Below are positions 48,325 through 60,200 of a stretch of 64,000 nt of DNA, piece after piece (position 1 is the first letter of the stretch; each line of letters begins with the position of its first letter). Made by a program: the position numbers and the translations under genes. The stretch is from NCBI GenBank assembly GCA_914767715.1, contig OU612067.1:7190001-7254000 (forward strand), written 5' to 3'. The notes beneath the pieces were generated by a model. That model had not been told where the DNA came from and did not search any database. It saw only the letters and a list, made by a program, of their open reading frames with translations. The stretch comes from Membranipora membranacea (taxonomy: Eukaryota > Bryozoa > Gymnolaemata > Cheilostomatida > Membraniporidae).

Positions 48325-49687
48325 CTACTTGTTAATTTCAGAGAAGTTGTAAGCCATACTTTGAATGCTTCTGGACACAAAGAGTTCGTTTGTTGAACAA
48401 TCGTCTGTTCTTTGTTGCACTTATCTGCTCTTCATCATCATAATCAAATACCCAGGAAGGAAAAACATTGTCAGACTTTTTATTTATTTTTAAATCATTT
48501 TTCATAGCCATTCATAGAAGTATTTGGTATTTAGTGTAAAGATATTTTGTGAACGAAATTGTCTATCTCTGAATCTATCACAATGATGATGATGCTATTG
48601 AAGGGTTGTCATTCTGATGTTTAAAATCTGCTTCATACAACTTGGAGCAGGAACACGACTAGTCTATTTACTTCTTGCAGTTGTGCATTGGCACTCTAAT
48701 TCAGCCTAACCACTATCCCCATCATTTAACGCAGAATACATGGCACAACATGACCTGTTGTGTTCCTCCTCTTATTTAACCAGTGATATCCATTGTCTAT
48801 CAATTTACACAATTCATTCCATTACCAGCACAAAACTCAATCCATGTTCCAGCCGACCTTGTTATTACTGTTGATTTTTCAAGAGTGATCATTCCATCAG
48901 TTGTTAGTGACATTACAGTACAACAGGGGTTAACATGTTTTGATGCACAACATGAAAATGACAATGAAAAGGTTCCTTGTAGAGGGAAGGAGTTTCCTTC
49001 ACAATCATTGATTGACATTTGAGCTGATAATGCAACATAACAGGGTAACATGTACGTACAAAAGATCAAATTAAATAGGTATTTTTTATTATAATAGTAA
49101 ATGAAACCTTGCATGCACAAACATTATAGACTGAGTTTGAAAGACACTTTGTTTGATTGTTCAGTACTTTTTTTGTAAATCACATAAACAAAGGAGCTGA
49201 AAAATCAATTCATAGAAACAGTCTGGTTGTCATAAGAATGCTATACTAGACTGTCCTTTAGTATGCTATACTGTGCGTGCACTGAGTTCTCATTATAAAA
49301 TATCACATGACGCTTGTTCACAGAATCGTCAACACGTAATCTTGTCATTTCTCTTCATGTCTAGAAAAATTATCATCAATATTTTCATCACACTCATGCG
49401 CTGCCGACAAGACAACCTCTCTCCACAGTTTGTTTGCAGTGTACTCTGTATTACGGACACTAAGCTACTTCAAACCTCACGACAGATATGTTTACATCCT
49501 CTTAATATATGCGACTTATATTAAGATGTTTACAACATCTTAATATATGCGACTTATAGCTGGCTTATATTCGGATTTGTTGACAAACTACTGATATCTA
49601 TGTGACAACAAATGCTACTGACTTTACATATATTACCTACAGTGTGCTGTCTGGGTTATTTACTCACAGCTTCAAATCCTGATCTAA
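48325..49687. other. Divergent intergenic region between the three-TM gene and the GT31 gene
   Basis: Should hold the promoters of both flanking genes. One candidate minus-strand small ORF (48800-49114) lies inside. A short direct repeat of CATCTTAATATATGCGACTTATA type occurs at about 49497-49560. No TATA or initiator can be assigned with confidence. Confidence 0.5.
48800..49114 (-). CDS. Candidate small cysteine-rich secreted protein
   Basis: From the ATG at 49114 the frame runs 104 codons to a TGA at 48800. The first 33 residues end in a hydrophobic run LFNLIFCTYMLPCYVALSA that resembles a signal peptide. The rest has seven cysteines (single, CC, CC, single, single) and alternating beta-like segments such as GTFSLSFSCC and GMITLEKSTVI. 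Against it: the hydrophobic run could instead be a pyrimidine tract before an acceptor TTATCAG, making this an exon of something else, and the plus strand is also open for 79 codons. No family recognised. Confidence 0.33.
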   Translation of the reverse strand: MQGFIYYYNKKYLFNLIFCTYMLPCYVALSAQMSINDCEGNSFPLQGTFSLSFSCCASKHVNPCCTVMSLTTDGMITLEKSTVITRSAGTWIEFCAGNGMNCVN

Positions 49688-50605
49688 ATGTTCACCCTTG
49701 TCCTCCTGATTCATAGCTGGATAACAATAATGACTACAGTGGTATCTACGACGCCTCACCAACAGGAGAAGGAGAAACCTGTCAACCCTCACAACTTCAG
49801 ATACAGAGTTAACAACCCTGACCTTTGTACGACGAGGGGTACTGATGTCCTAATATGGATACACTCTTCCGCTGACCACTTTCGTAATCGCATATTTATA
49901 CGCAACACTTGGGGGAATCCAAAAAACTTTGAGAACCACCACAAAGTCAGTTTGGTGTTCTTTTTAGGTATGAGTAGTAATAAGAGTGTCCAGGTGGCTA
50001 TCGAATACGAGAGTGAGATATATCAGGACATTGTACAGGAGACGTTTCTGGACAGCTATCAGAATCTGACCTACAAAGCCCTGATGGGCTGTAAGTGGAC
50101 AGCTAAATACTGTGAATCAGCGGACTTTATAATCAAAACAGACGACGATGCCTTTGTAGACACAACGTCATTATTCCGTATAATCAGCGAGTTGAGAGCA
50201 GAGAATCGGTTCCTGAGTAACACTCTACTCTGTCGTGTCTGGTCTGAGAGTGGAGTTAAGAGAAACGGAAAATGGGGAATCTCTATAGAGGAATACAAAG
50301 AGAAGCTGTACCCGCCTTACTGCTCTGGACTTGGGCTGGTCATGACTGCTGATTTACCTCTTAGAATGTATAAGGCATCTTTATATGAGCCATTTTTCTG
50401 GATAGATGATGTGTACTTAACTGGATTTCTTGCCAAAACTCTCAATACCACTTTTGTAAATTTAGATGACAGATACTATATCGGCTCATCAATGGCGGGC
50501 ACAAATCAGACAAAAAGTTTTGACTATTTTATATTTTATCATGTAGCTGAACTTGAACGTCATAAGATTGACATGCTGTGGAGCAAGTTTATCGACTTGG
50601 AATAA
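49688..50605 (+). CDS. Beta-1,3-galactosyltransferase-like GT31 glycosyltransferase
   Basis: A single uninterrupted frame of 305 codons. Residues 1-20 are hydrophobic (LVLLIHSWITIM) and fit a type II Golgi anchor or signal, though the stem is very short. GT31 landmarks in order: RNRIFIRNTWG (66-76), FFLG (91-94), YESEIYQDI (107-115), FLDSYQNLTYK (120-130), the metal-binding KTDDDAFVD (150-158), YPPYCSGLG (208-216) and WIDDVYLTG (238-246). In most relatives the last motif is EDV; here it is DDV, a conservative change. Potential N-glycosylation sites occur at NKS, NLT, NTT and NQT. The family transfers Gal or GlcNAc from UDP-sugars in beta-1,3 linkage in the Golgi; donor and acceptor cannot be told from sequence. 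Many animal B3GALT genes are also intronless. Confidence 0.92.
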   Translation: MFTLVLLIHSWITIMTTVVSTTPHQQEKEKPVNPHNFRYRVNNPDLCTTRGTDVLIWIHSSADHFRNRIFIRNTWGNPKNFENHHKVSLVFFLGMSSNKSVQVAIEYESEIYQDIVQETFLDSYQNLTYKALMGCKWTAKYCESADFIIKTDDDAFVDTTSLFRIISELRAENRFLSNTLLCRVWSESGVKRNGKWGISIEEYKEKLYPPYCSGLGLVMTADLPLRMYKASLYEPFFWIDDVYLTGFLAKTLNTTFVNLDDRYYIGSSMAGTNQTKSFDYFIFYHVAELERHKIDMLWSKFIDLE

Positions 50606-52100
50606 ATGAGCAGACTGAAAAACCGATACAAGCCTTAGGTTGGATGCATATGGTAGCAAGTTTAGCTGGGAGGTATCTCGATTAAAACAGTTGAGATGGC
50701 TATTTAATCGCATACTCCGTGATTGAGTGAGATCTGCGAGGGTCTTGCTCACAAATCGCTCACCCATTGATGGAACTAATACATTCTGAGCAAACGATTT
50801 GGGAACGTGTTTGATTAGTTGAAAGACTAAGTGACCAATAATCTTGAGAGAGGCAAGAGTGATAACTTGCATGAAAAACCATCGCTTATTCTAGATGAAA
50901 GACCCTCCGCCCCCTCTGAATCATAGATGTGTAACATTAGTCCCACAATGCAACATAATTGGTATCGTAGTCTGCTATCAGCCGATATTTCTACACAAGC
51001 TTTCAAGTCAGTCAGTAAGTTAGTCGGTCACAGCTAAGCTTTCTATACTGACTTGAGGAATGTTTTGGGTTTTCTGTTAGAATTAATCAGGCAGTTGCAG
51101 CCAAATCATTGAACTTAGATAAACCTAGTCAATATAACATCACCCTCCATCTTGTCCTATATGTAGGCCTCTTGGTTTCCAGATCTTCTGGTGTATTTGT
51201 CAGGGTGTGAAATTATCAGCGAAACTCTGTCCTAATTTTAATGGCAGATTTACTTCTCAAATAATTTGTTGATGTGGACACCAATTCAATCTACAGCATA
51301 AATATCATCCAATTGACATGCCAGAAAATATCATCCAGGCAACATTCAAATCATTTGCAGCGAATGCTGCAGTCTTTGCAAAATGGCAGATGTATTTCTA
51401 AAATAATTTGTTGCCACAGACAATCAACAGCTTAAATAACATCCTCTGTGCAGTTATGGTGAGTTAATCATACTTTATTCAGATCGATTATTCTGTATTC
51501 TCAACAAGCAGGCAAATTATATGACACCCTTGCATGCTGCTGCTTTTACGGCTGTGTTTACAGCGCAATGGAGTGCTCATTGAACTCCGTCATCAAAATG
51601 CTGAGTATTGATAATATTACCCACACCCCACAGGAAAATACCCTGTTGCAGCTTCTACAATAGATATATTGGAGTGGAAAAATAAAACTACATTAAAATA
51701 GAGCACAGGCACGATCACCTCATTTATAAACTCTGTGAATATGGAGCAATATCAGTAAAGCTAAGGGTTGAGTAATAAAATATATATTGAACTATAAATT
51801 GGACGGAGAGAAAATTAGTTAATGAGAAGTAGTGTATACTTTACTAGCCCACAGTCATTTTGATGATTCTGTGTGTGGAAAGGTTTCTTCTTTGGCAATT
51901 CACAAAAATTGTTTTGCATACAAGATTACAATATAAGAGGAGTAGCATTACGGCTATACAAGTCAGTAACCATGACAAAATTCTTTTCATTGATACTGAA
52001 ATACAATTTGTGGATTTTGTGAAACTGGTTACCAATTTAATTTGATTGTAAAGACTTGGTGTAAATCTACAATGCAGTAACTATCAGAGCTAGAGCGATC
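50606..52100. other. Convergent 3' region of the GT31 and ankyrin-PLAT genes
   Basis: AATAAA overlaps the GT31 stop codon region (near 50600). The interspersed repeat copy 2 follows at 50690-50900. The remainder is AT-rich without coding character; open frames at 51844-52045 occur on both strands and look random. Confidence 0.5.
50690..50900 (-). mobile_element. Interspersed repeat, copy 2 (MITE candidate)
   Basis: The reverse complement aligns with 16811-17010 over about 170 bp. The outer end GGGTCTTTCA (reverse of TGAAAGACCC at about 50892-50901) resembles the opposite end of copy 1. The open frame 50489-50872 on this strand crosses the element and the GT31 3' end and is not a gene. Confidence 0.65.
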
Positions 52101-55100
52101 TCAGCCATTATCAACTTCATATCTGATGCGATCTAAATAAGTCATATTGTCTCTTTCCAAATTTTCCTGCATTTCTTGATAGGCCTTCTGTTTAACCTGT
52201 GTTTCTTCCTTACGCTTAGCTTCTTTTCTGAGGTCGGCTACTGACGCCTCCTCATCATCCGACTCTGCCTGCTGATGTAGAACTTTTGGTTTCTCAGCCT
52301 GGTCATCTTCCCATGAGTCTTTGTTATCTTTGCTAAAAAACCCAAAAACATGTTGATGGTAAGAATCTACGATGGTACTATACCTAGCCTTGTCTCACAA
52401 CAAAAAACACCGGGATCCGTGGCAGCATGACAAGGCTATACTATACCTAATGACAGAAAGGAAGAGTCAAGCAAACTGTCAAGCAGGGTATAGAAAATAC
52501 CATTCGACCAACAAATATCTGCTATAGCTTACATCTTCAGCCAGTTTGATGCTTGTGCTAACTTACAAATAAGAAATTTGAGCATGATTGCAGACTAACA
52601 CCGCTGAAGAATGAGGTAGGGAATTTGAATATGAGAACCAATCAGGTTAATAGTACTTTTTTACAGGCCTTGTGTTAATCCTCTGTTACAGTCGAAGATG
52701 GATTCCCAACAACCTCTGGACCATTTCTTCCCTCTCCCTCCCCAATCTCTTTGAATTCAGGCAACAACTCTGACTACATCAACTCAAAGCAAAGCTAGAG
52801 AGGACATTTTTTTCTAGAAGCTGGATTTCGGTTTAGACAGAGCAATATTTACTACCAGTTGTGAATTTTAACGCTAGGTTGTTGTTTGTTGTTGCAAATT
52901 TGTATACAACTTACCTTTCAAAGAGAGACTTGTTACTTCTCATATCGTTGACCTTCTCTCTCAGCTCCTTTGCCAGTACATCATGTCCGTTATTTTCAGC
53001 CATCTCTACAGCAGTTCTACCAAAGTCATCTTCAACATCGAGACGCGATCGATTGGCCACCAACCATTTGCTGGTTTCCAAGTGTCCTCTACAATAATCA
53101 GCCAGTTGATTGGTCAAGCAAGATCAGTCAGTGTTATGGAAATCAGCAGGCAGTAAAGTTGAAGCCTCATGGTAGTGCACAGAGAGACTGGTCAAACAGT
53201 GGGACAGCTGTGACTCTAGTCCCTGGACGATCTAGCTGTTCCCATGCTTTTTATAGTATTTATTTTATTTCTTTCCTATTACAAGCATTCTTTTATATCC
53301 GTCCTTTTAGCAGAATAATAAAAAAAAAACCTCTCACCAAATTGTTTGAAGACGAATTCTTATTAGTTTTAGTCATTACTTACCCCATAGCAGCAAGATG
53401 AAGAGGTGTCTTACTATCATCAGTTTGGCTGTTTATAGATGCGCCCATAGCATTCAGAATTCTGAGACAGTTGACATGTCCGTATAGTGCTGCCTCATGG
53501 ATGGGCTCATACCCCATTCTATCTGGGTGGTCTAGTTTGGCTCCTTTAGCTGCCAGAAGCTGGACTATCTCCTTATAACCATGCTGTGATGCTAAGTGCA
53601 GAGCAGTGTACCCCTTATCATTCACAGAGCTAAACAGATAATAAATGTCAAATATATAGTAGTGAACTGTTACGATAACTCAGCTTAAATAAATCAGTTA
53701 AAATACATCAGCTAAGATGAATCTAATTTTTCACTCTATTAGGGTCAGACAAGGCTCATAACCAATGGTCAAGTAGGGAAAAAACTGGAGAAGAGTTCAC
53801 GCGGTCAAGCCACACCATTAAATAGGGCGGTCAAATAAGACCTAGTGCATAGAAAAAGAGAGTCATTTATGATATTGCTACTTCTGTGCTTACTCTTTTA
53901 GTTCGTTGTTATGGTCGAGCAGCGCGTTTATTCGTTCTAGGTCACCTGACCTAGCTGCCTGATGGATTGTGGGTCCCCTCATGATATCGTTACGCTTTTC
54001 ATCAGCTTCAAATTTGACTTTATCCTCTTCTCTTTTCTGCCTCTCCCGCTCAGCCTTCTGCCCGGCCTGTATGTATGCATATAATATTTCTATTTTGAGT
54101 ATATATTTAATTATATATATATATATATATATTTAATACATATTGTTGAATTAACCTTACACCGTATGTCACAAAGATGATCGATGGTCGTCTTATGTTC
54201 GGACACAGGAAAATAATCATATAATCAGCTGACATCTATCAAAAAAGGGACAAGCATTGGTTTTGTAAACATGCTGACTAAAAAAGCCGGTTCCACATAA
54301 AGCCTTGTGAGTTGTTTCCACACAACAAAAGAGAGGACAACTTGAGGTGGGAGTCTTATATCCTTCCGGTCTTAACGCCTGCCATTATAATTATGATGAC
54401 ATCACAATGATTTACTCAGCTTCAAGGAGGACTGCACTGCACTGCAGAAAAATCTGCTTAAGAAGACAACATCCTGTTATTTTTAACTGATAAAAGGCGG
54501 ACACATAAATTACACCATGATAAGCACACGAAAGTGTTAGTTTTATCACATAAACATCATCTTACAATCAATTGTATCACCAAGGTGACTCAAAGGGTAT
54601 ATAATAATAAAACTTGATGCATTTACATTAGCGTGATTGGTCAGCTGCTCCATATATGAAAAATTTAAAGCTTTCAACAGCCCGACACCATAAATTTAAG
54701 ACAGCAGCATTTGGACATTCCATCTAACCAGATTTTTAAAAAAGCGACTTTTTTCCCAGCTACCACACAAAATATACTAGATACTACAGGAAAAACACCG
54801 GTAGGAAACTGATGTGATCCTAAGCTTAAAATTAAAGTGCAACAATAATAAGCGGTTCAGATACAAAAATAACCTTCCCGGTGCTTTGCCTACCTGATGT
54901 ACATTCTTATATACAATTAAGAACGATTTTGAATTATATATTTGTCGATTGAGTTGAAAACTACCTACACTAGTAGCATATTACCACTAAGATATGGAGT
55001 TTGCCATGAGGGCAATTTATTGCGTAGCAGAAGTAAGATGTGAGCTAACTGCAAGAACTGAATCTCAATTTTCTCAGAGATCCCACACTGACATCGAGAC

Positions 55101-57221
55101 TACACTATTATCATGTGTATCTCTGATTGTTAGAGTCTATTTAGTATACGTACCTAAGATGTACCCAGTACCCACCCCTAATAAGTAAAATTGAACTCGG
55201 GCTGTCCACTGAATTCCTTGTGATGGTACTCATGCTAAGTTAATTAGTTCACTCTCCATCGATCAGAGATATACATGCAATTAGTATATCACGCCATCAG
55301 TGTGCAGAGATTCACTTCCACTACTCCTACCTTGAATGATTCCATTCTCTCTAGATCCTGTTTCTTGGCGAGTTCCTCCTCTTGTTGTTTCGTCCTGACT
55401 GTACTGCCGGATAGTACAGACTGCTCCTCGAATCTGGCAGTCTGACATTCAGAGTCAGTCATAGTCGGGGATTGACTCCTCCTGCTACTCACTGATTTCT
55501 TGTCTGAGTGCAGAGCAATGTCAGACTCAAACTCATCTATGTTTGTAGGTGAATGTCGGCCAGCTCTGCCCTGTAAATATGAAATGCACAATATACAATG
55601 AACTGATGCATATGTCAGGCATTACCAACCTGGAATTGCAAATTAATTTTAGAACGTAAACGAAAAATACATTCAGGTCAAAGACATATTCCTAACCATA
55701 GCAGCTGCAAATAACCATCATTCAGCCTGTGCATCTTGTATAGTAAATGTAAATTCTAATGACTCCAAATTTGTCCCATATGTATCATCAGTTTCAATAC
55801 AAAATTCATTACATTTTAATTTAAATGCTATGAAGAGGTTAACTCACATTTTTGTAAGTGACAAATGGATCTTGTTGTCTGATATTGTTTTGCTGATGAT
55901 GACCACTTATTGATGTTGTAGATGCTGTCTCACTCGGCAGCGTGACTGATTTCTTCTTGCTTACTTGAGATCCGGCAGCTGTGTCTGTATCGTTGTTCAG
56001 ATGGGTCGTTGAAACTGCCTTGGTCGATGTGCTGGCAGCTGTGTAGAAAATCAAATTAAAATTGAATTTGCAAAGTCATAATGAGCATTCATTGAGAGCA
56101 AACAGTCAAGAAATAAACTTGATAATAAAGTGTTTCAGATAAGATATTCTCTCGCTTCTACATGAAAATGTGACGCATAGAAACTTAAGTTTTTGAGTGT
56201 TATTATGAACAAGGACAAGCTGCGAGGAGATTCATTCTAGCTCAAACTCTGCCTTGAGATGAAGCAGTATAAGTATATATATCAGTAATCAAAGCACTAA
56301 TTTGAGTTCTTAAACTAAAGGAGCACAGCCTGATACAAACTCATATGCTACATACAGACGGATGGTCTTGGAGAATTAGTCTGAGCCACACTATCAATGA
56401 CATCTTCTGCTTCTGCCTCAGTCTCATCCTCATCTATGTTTATATCTGTGAGAAAAGAAATTATTGTAAGCATATAAACTCTGGTCAGTGTTGTGTAGAT
56501 TCAAAGACAAGCAAGAATGTGACATTGTCTTAAAAAAATAGTAACAGCAACTTCAATGGAGAGAGTTATCTCCACTAGAGTACAGGTGCTGGGACCCATG
56601 GTACTCAAGCCTGCATATTAGTAATATGTAATGTATAAACTCTAGTGACAGTCTGCCATCCCAACATCTTTTTTAAACTTAATGCATGGGTTCCTAAATT
56701 GCGTTATGTAATGAATGAACACTTAATTAATAGGATGGTTGAATTAGATACCTGGTTGTATTTTTCTAGCAGCTGATATTTGTAGATGTCTTCTAGTCAT
56801 CTTATCTTCAGCCTTCACCGACATCCACTTATTACATAAGAGCTCATACACTTCTCCTTTAGTGGGATCCTGTACAGAGACACTGTCCAAAAACCAGGCC
56901 TCTCCTGAAATCACAAAAAGTACTCCATAAATCATTCGGCCGGACTTAGATCGGTCAAAAGTGTAGGTATAGGAGTTGTTCTCTACTCCTATTGAGGCAG
57001 CAACTTGATAACTGCAAAAAACCTGAACGGACTAGATTTTAACAGGGAGTCCATAAATCCATGATCTAAATTCAGCTATGCCATAACAAAAGCATTTGGT
57101 ACAGTTTTCTATCAATATTAATTGACCAATATTTTTATTTTGTTGATTGGAAGTTTCATCAATAGGAAATTTCCATTTCAAATGAAGAAACTTAGGCTTA
57201 TAGTATCCTATCAAATAAAAA

Positions 57222-57268
<47 letters not shown>

Positions 57269-60200
57269 TATCAACACTAATGATATTTGTATTTGATATT
57301 GAATAGTGAATGATGCTAGAGAGCAAATTAATTATTCCAATAAAATCAAGGTGCATATACACTTTGAATATTCTCTGCACAAGACATCGCTTCAATAATA
57401 TTAATTTTTGTACAAACCTTCGCTATCATGTCCAATCTGTATCTTATTGAGCTGTCCCACATAACTACACATCACGCTAAACATATCCTCTGCTCCCTGC
57501 TGGAAGGCTATCTTATGGTTCTCACAATCTTTAAGCATGAGATCGGGTGATCGGCCACGCGCCCCGTACAGTATTAAATGTATGTTAGTTTTGGTACTAG
57601 CTCCCACTGTATTTCCAGTGCGCACTGATATTTTATATGTGGTGGCCTCACCCTCTCCATCATAGAGCACGTTCTCAGTCTAAAAACAGAGCATTGGATA
57701 ACCAACAATCAATATGAGATTCAGTTTTTAATGACTGACAATCTTTATTAATATCAGGCAGTTACTAGCAGGACAGGGGAACAGTGGGTCCTGTTTATTA
57801 AGCACTTTTTCTGTAAAGGGTATACATCTTGTAAACTAGTAACATTGCCAAATCATTTATACAAGGTGATCAGTGAATGGCAACGCCATTGTTGTTTACG
57901 CATAAATCTGTGAATGGCTCCAGACTCCAAGACGCTAACTACCACGCACACACACTAATGATAACCTATGTTTTATCATAAAACATTATCAGACACACAG
58001 AACTTACTAGGATGTTAGATGACATACCTGATCGTATTGTACGAATAGTTCCCAGCCAGTCTGACATCCTCTGTCCTCTACAAAAGTCTCCTCGTCACCT
58101 GACTCATACTCACTGTCCGTCAGCTTAACCTCCTCATAACTACCCTCAGATAGGGTAACTCTGGAGTCCCTCTCACCTCGAGATGACCTTGACTTAGATC
58201 TACGTGCTGATCGGGGACGCTTACGTACACCCTCTCGCTTTCTGATGTCCTCGCCCCTGTAGAAGATGCAAGAACCATTATCAAATACTTCTTGTGTTGG
58301 AATTTCCGGTGAGTGATACTGTGGCATTAGTGTGCAGTTTGTTTCCTGTATTTTTTATTTCGTCATGAAACCTTTTAAGGTCCAAACAATGTATTTAAAG
58401 ATGCAAGATGTAAAAGCATTGAACAAGGTCAACTATTTGCACATAACTACACATATACCGCTTATAGGTTGAAAGTTCAATGGAAACTTTCATGAACAAA
58501 TGTCTTCTGTAGCTTCAGTGCTATTGGAAGAAAAAAGCCCTAAGCAGCCAAGAATGGCTATTGAAGTGGTAGAATGTTCGACATACTTATGTGTATATGG
58601 GTCATTTATCTCTACAGACTTCACGCTGTCATTGAAAGGCATCTTCTTCTCATTGACATCCTGTTTTCTCATCTGATTTCTAGATATTATAAAAATGAAA
58701 ATCAATAAGAATTTATCTACCAACAATATTGACATTGTGGTGACCAACAGTTAATGTTTCTAATATACAGTTTTTCGGTTACCTAACATTAAATACTATT
58801 AATTGTTATGATATCGTCAATATCTTACAGCAAAAACTTCATTTGATTTTGCCCATATCGCAGGTGACATCAATCAAGATCTGGTGAAAGCTTGGAAAGA
58901 TTGCTAGATGAAATCCTAGAGAAGCACAACTCAGCACTACTGAAATTAGTTTGACAGGATGATTTTCAGAAACAGAATTTAAAACACTAGAAGTATGAAG
59001 TAGCCTTAGCCGTTCAACTGATGCTTTTAAGCACCTAGTATTGAGGAGTTTCAGCTGTGTCTTGACTACCTCAATTCTAGTTTGAGGTATTTTCTCATAA
59101 TTATTGAATCAAGCATAATTGGCTTATTGGTTGATGCCCAGTAGAAAGATTTTGCAGACTATCATTGAATATCAGGTCAATTATTAAGAGAAGAGGTCTG
59201 ATTGAAGCGAGGATTGGGATGCCACAATGAATGATCAAGAGAAAAGTAGACAACAAAGTCTTGCTCAGATGGATTCCTTAGGTAAAACCTGAAAGCTGGG
59301 TGCTAACACTAAATGCTAAAATTTAAATTTGATTTCCAAAGCGGAACAATCTGAGCGACAAAACAGGATTGATTGTTGAAAAAGCCATGGGATCTGACAC
59401 CTTATAGTTTTACCTCTCCATTTCTTCATCTGTTTTCTCTATACCCAGAAGTCTTTACTCACAAAATATTATAGATGATTAAGTGGGAAGGAGCAACTTG
59501 ACATGGGAGTGTAACACAAAAGTCATGCAGGAATGAGAATGCTGCTGTATCAATGAACCTAGTGGTCACATTGGCTAGTCCTTGCAAATAACATGTTCAA
59601 CTTGGTCAACGCTTACACAGCTGAATTTTAAACTTGAAACTTCAAAATTCAGCTGTGTAGGCATGCAAATTGAGGCAAAGGATGGTGTGATACCATTATA
59701 CTAGTGATGCAACTCTTCTGGTTACCACTAAACCTTTTCTGGTTACCACTAAACTATACTCATACATGATATGCAAGGTTTAGTTCAGTCATAGTGCAAC
59801 ATCAAAGGATAGAGAAATTCAGTGCAGGGGTATGTTTGAGTCATATTTGTTGCTAGCTGGACTGTAAAATACTCTAGATAGCACTTCTTACCTCAACCAA
59901 TCAGGGACTTTCTCATCGCTGGATTCACCGTCAGGTATCCCTCCAGCTGTCTCTCCGTTTCTCTCCAGGTACCCGCTCTCATTTCTAACCCTGTGTTGTA
60001 CTGGTTTTCTCCTCCCATCTATATCATAGTATATACGGTTCTTCTTCAGATTCTCAGATGTCTTCTTCTTCTCGTGATCCTGGAGGCAGTAACAACAATA
60101 AACTAAAACTCGAAAATCTTTAAATCAAATAATTACGTATAACTTTAAAATGTAAAAATTAGGATAAGTAGGTGAGGATAACAAAATTATACGGAGTCAT

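Noticed and set aside
57032-57395. Reverse open frames with YIYIYIYI runs
   Set aside because: Encoded by a TA microsatellite inside an intron.
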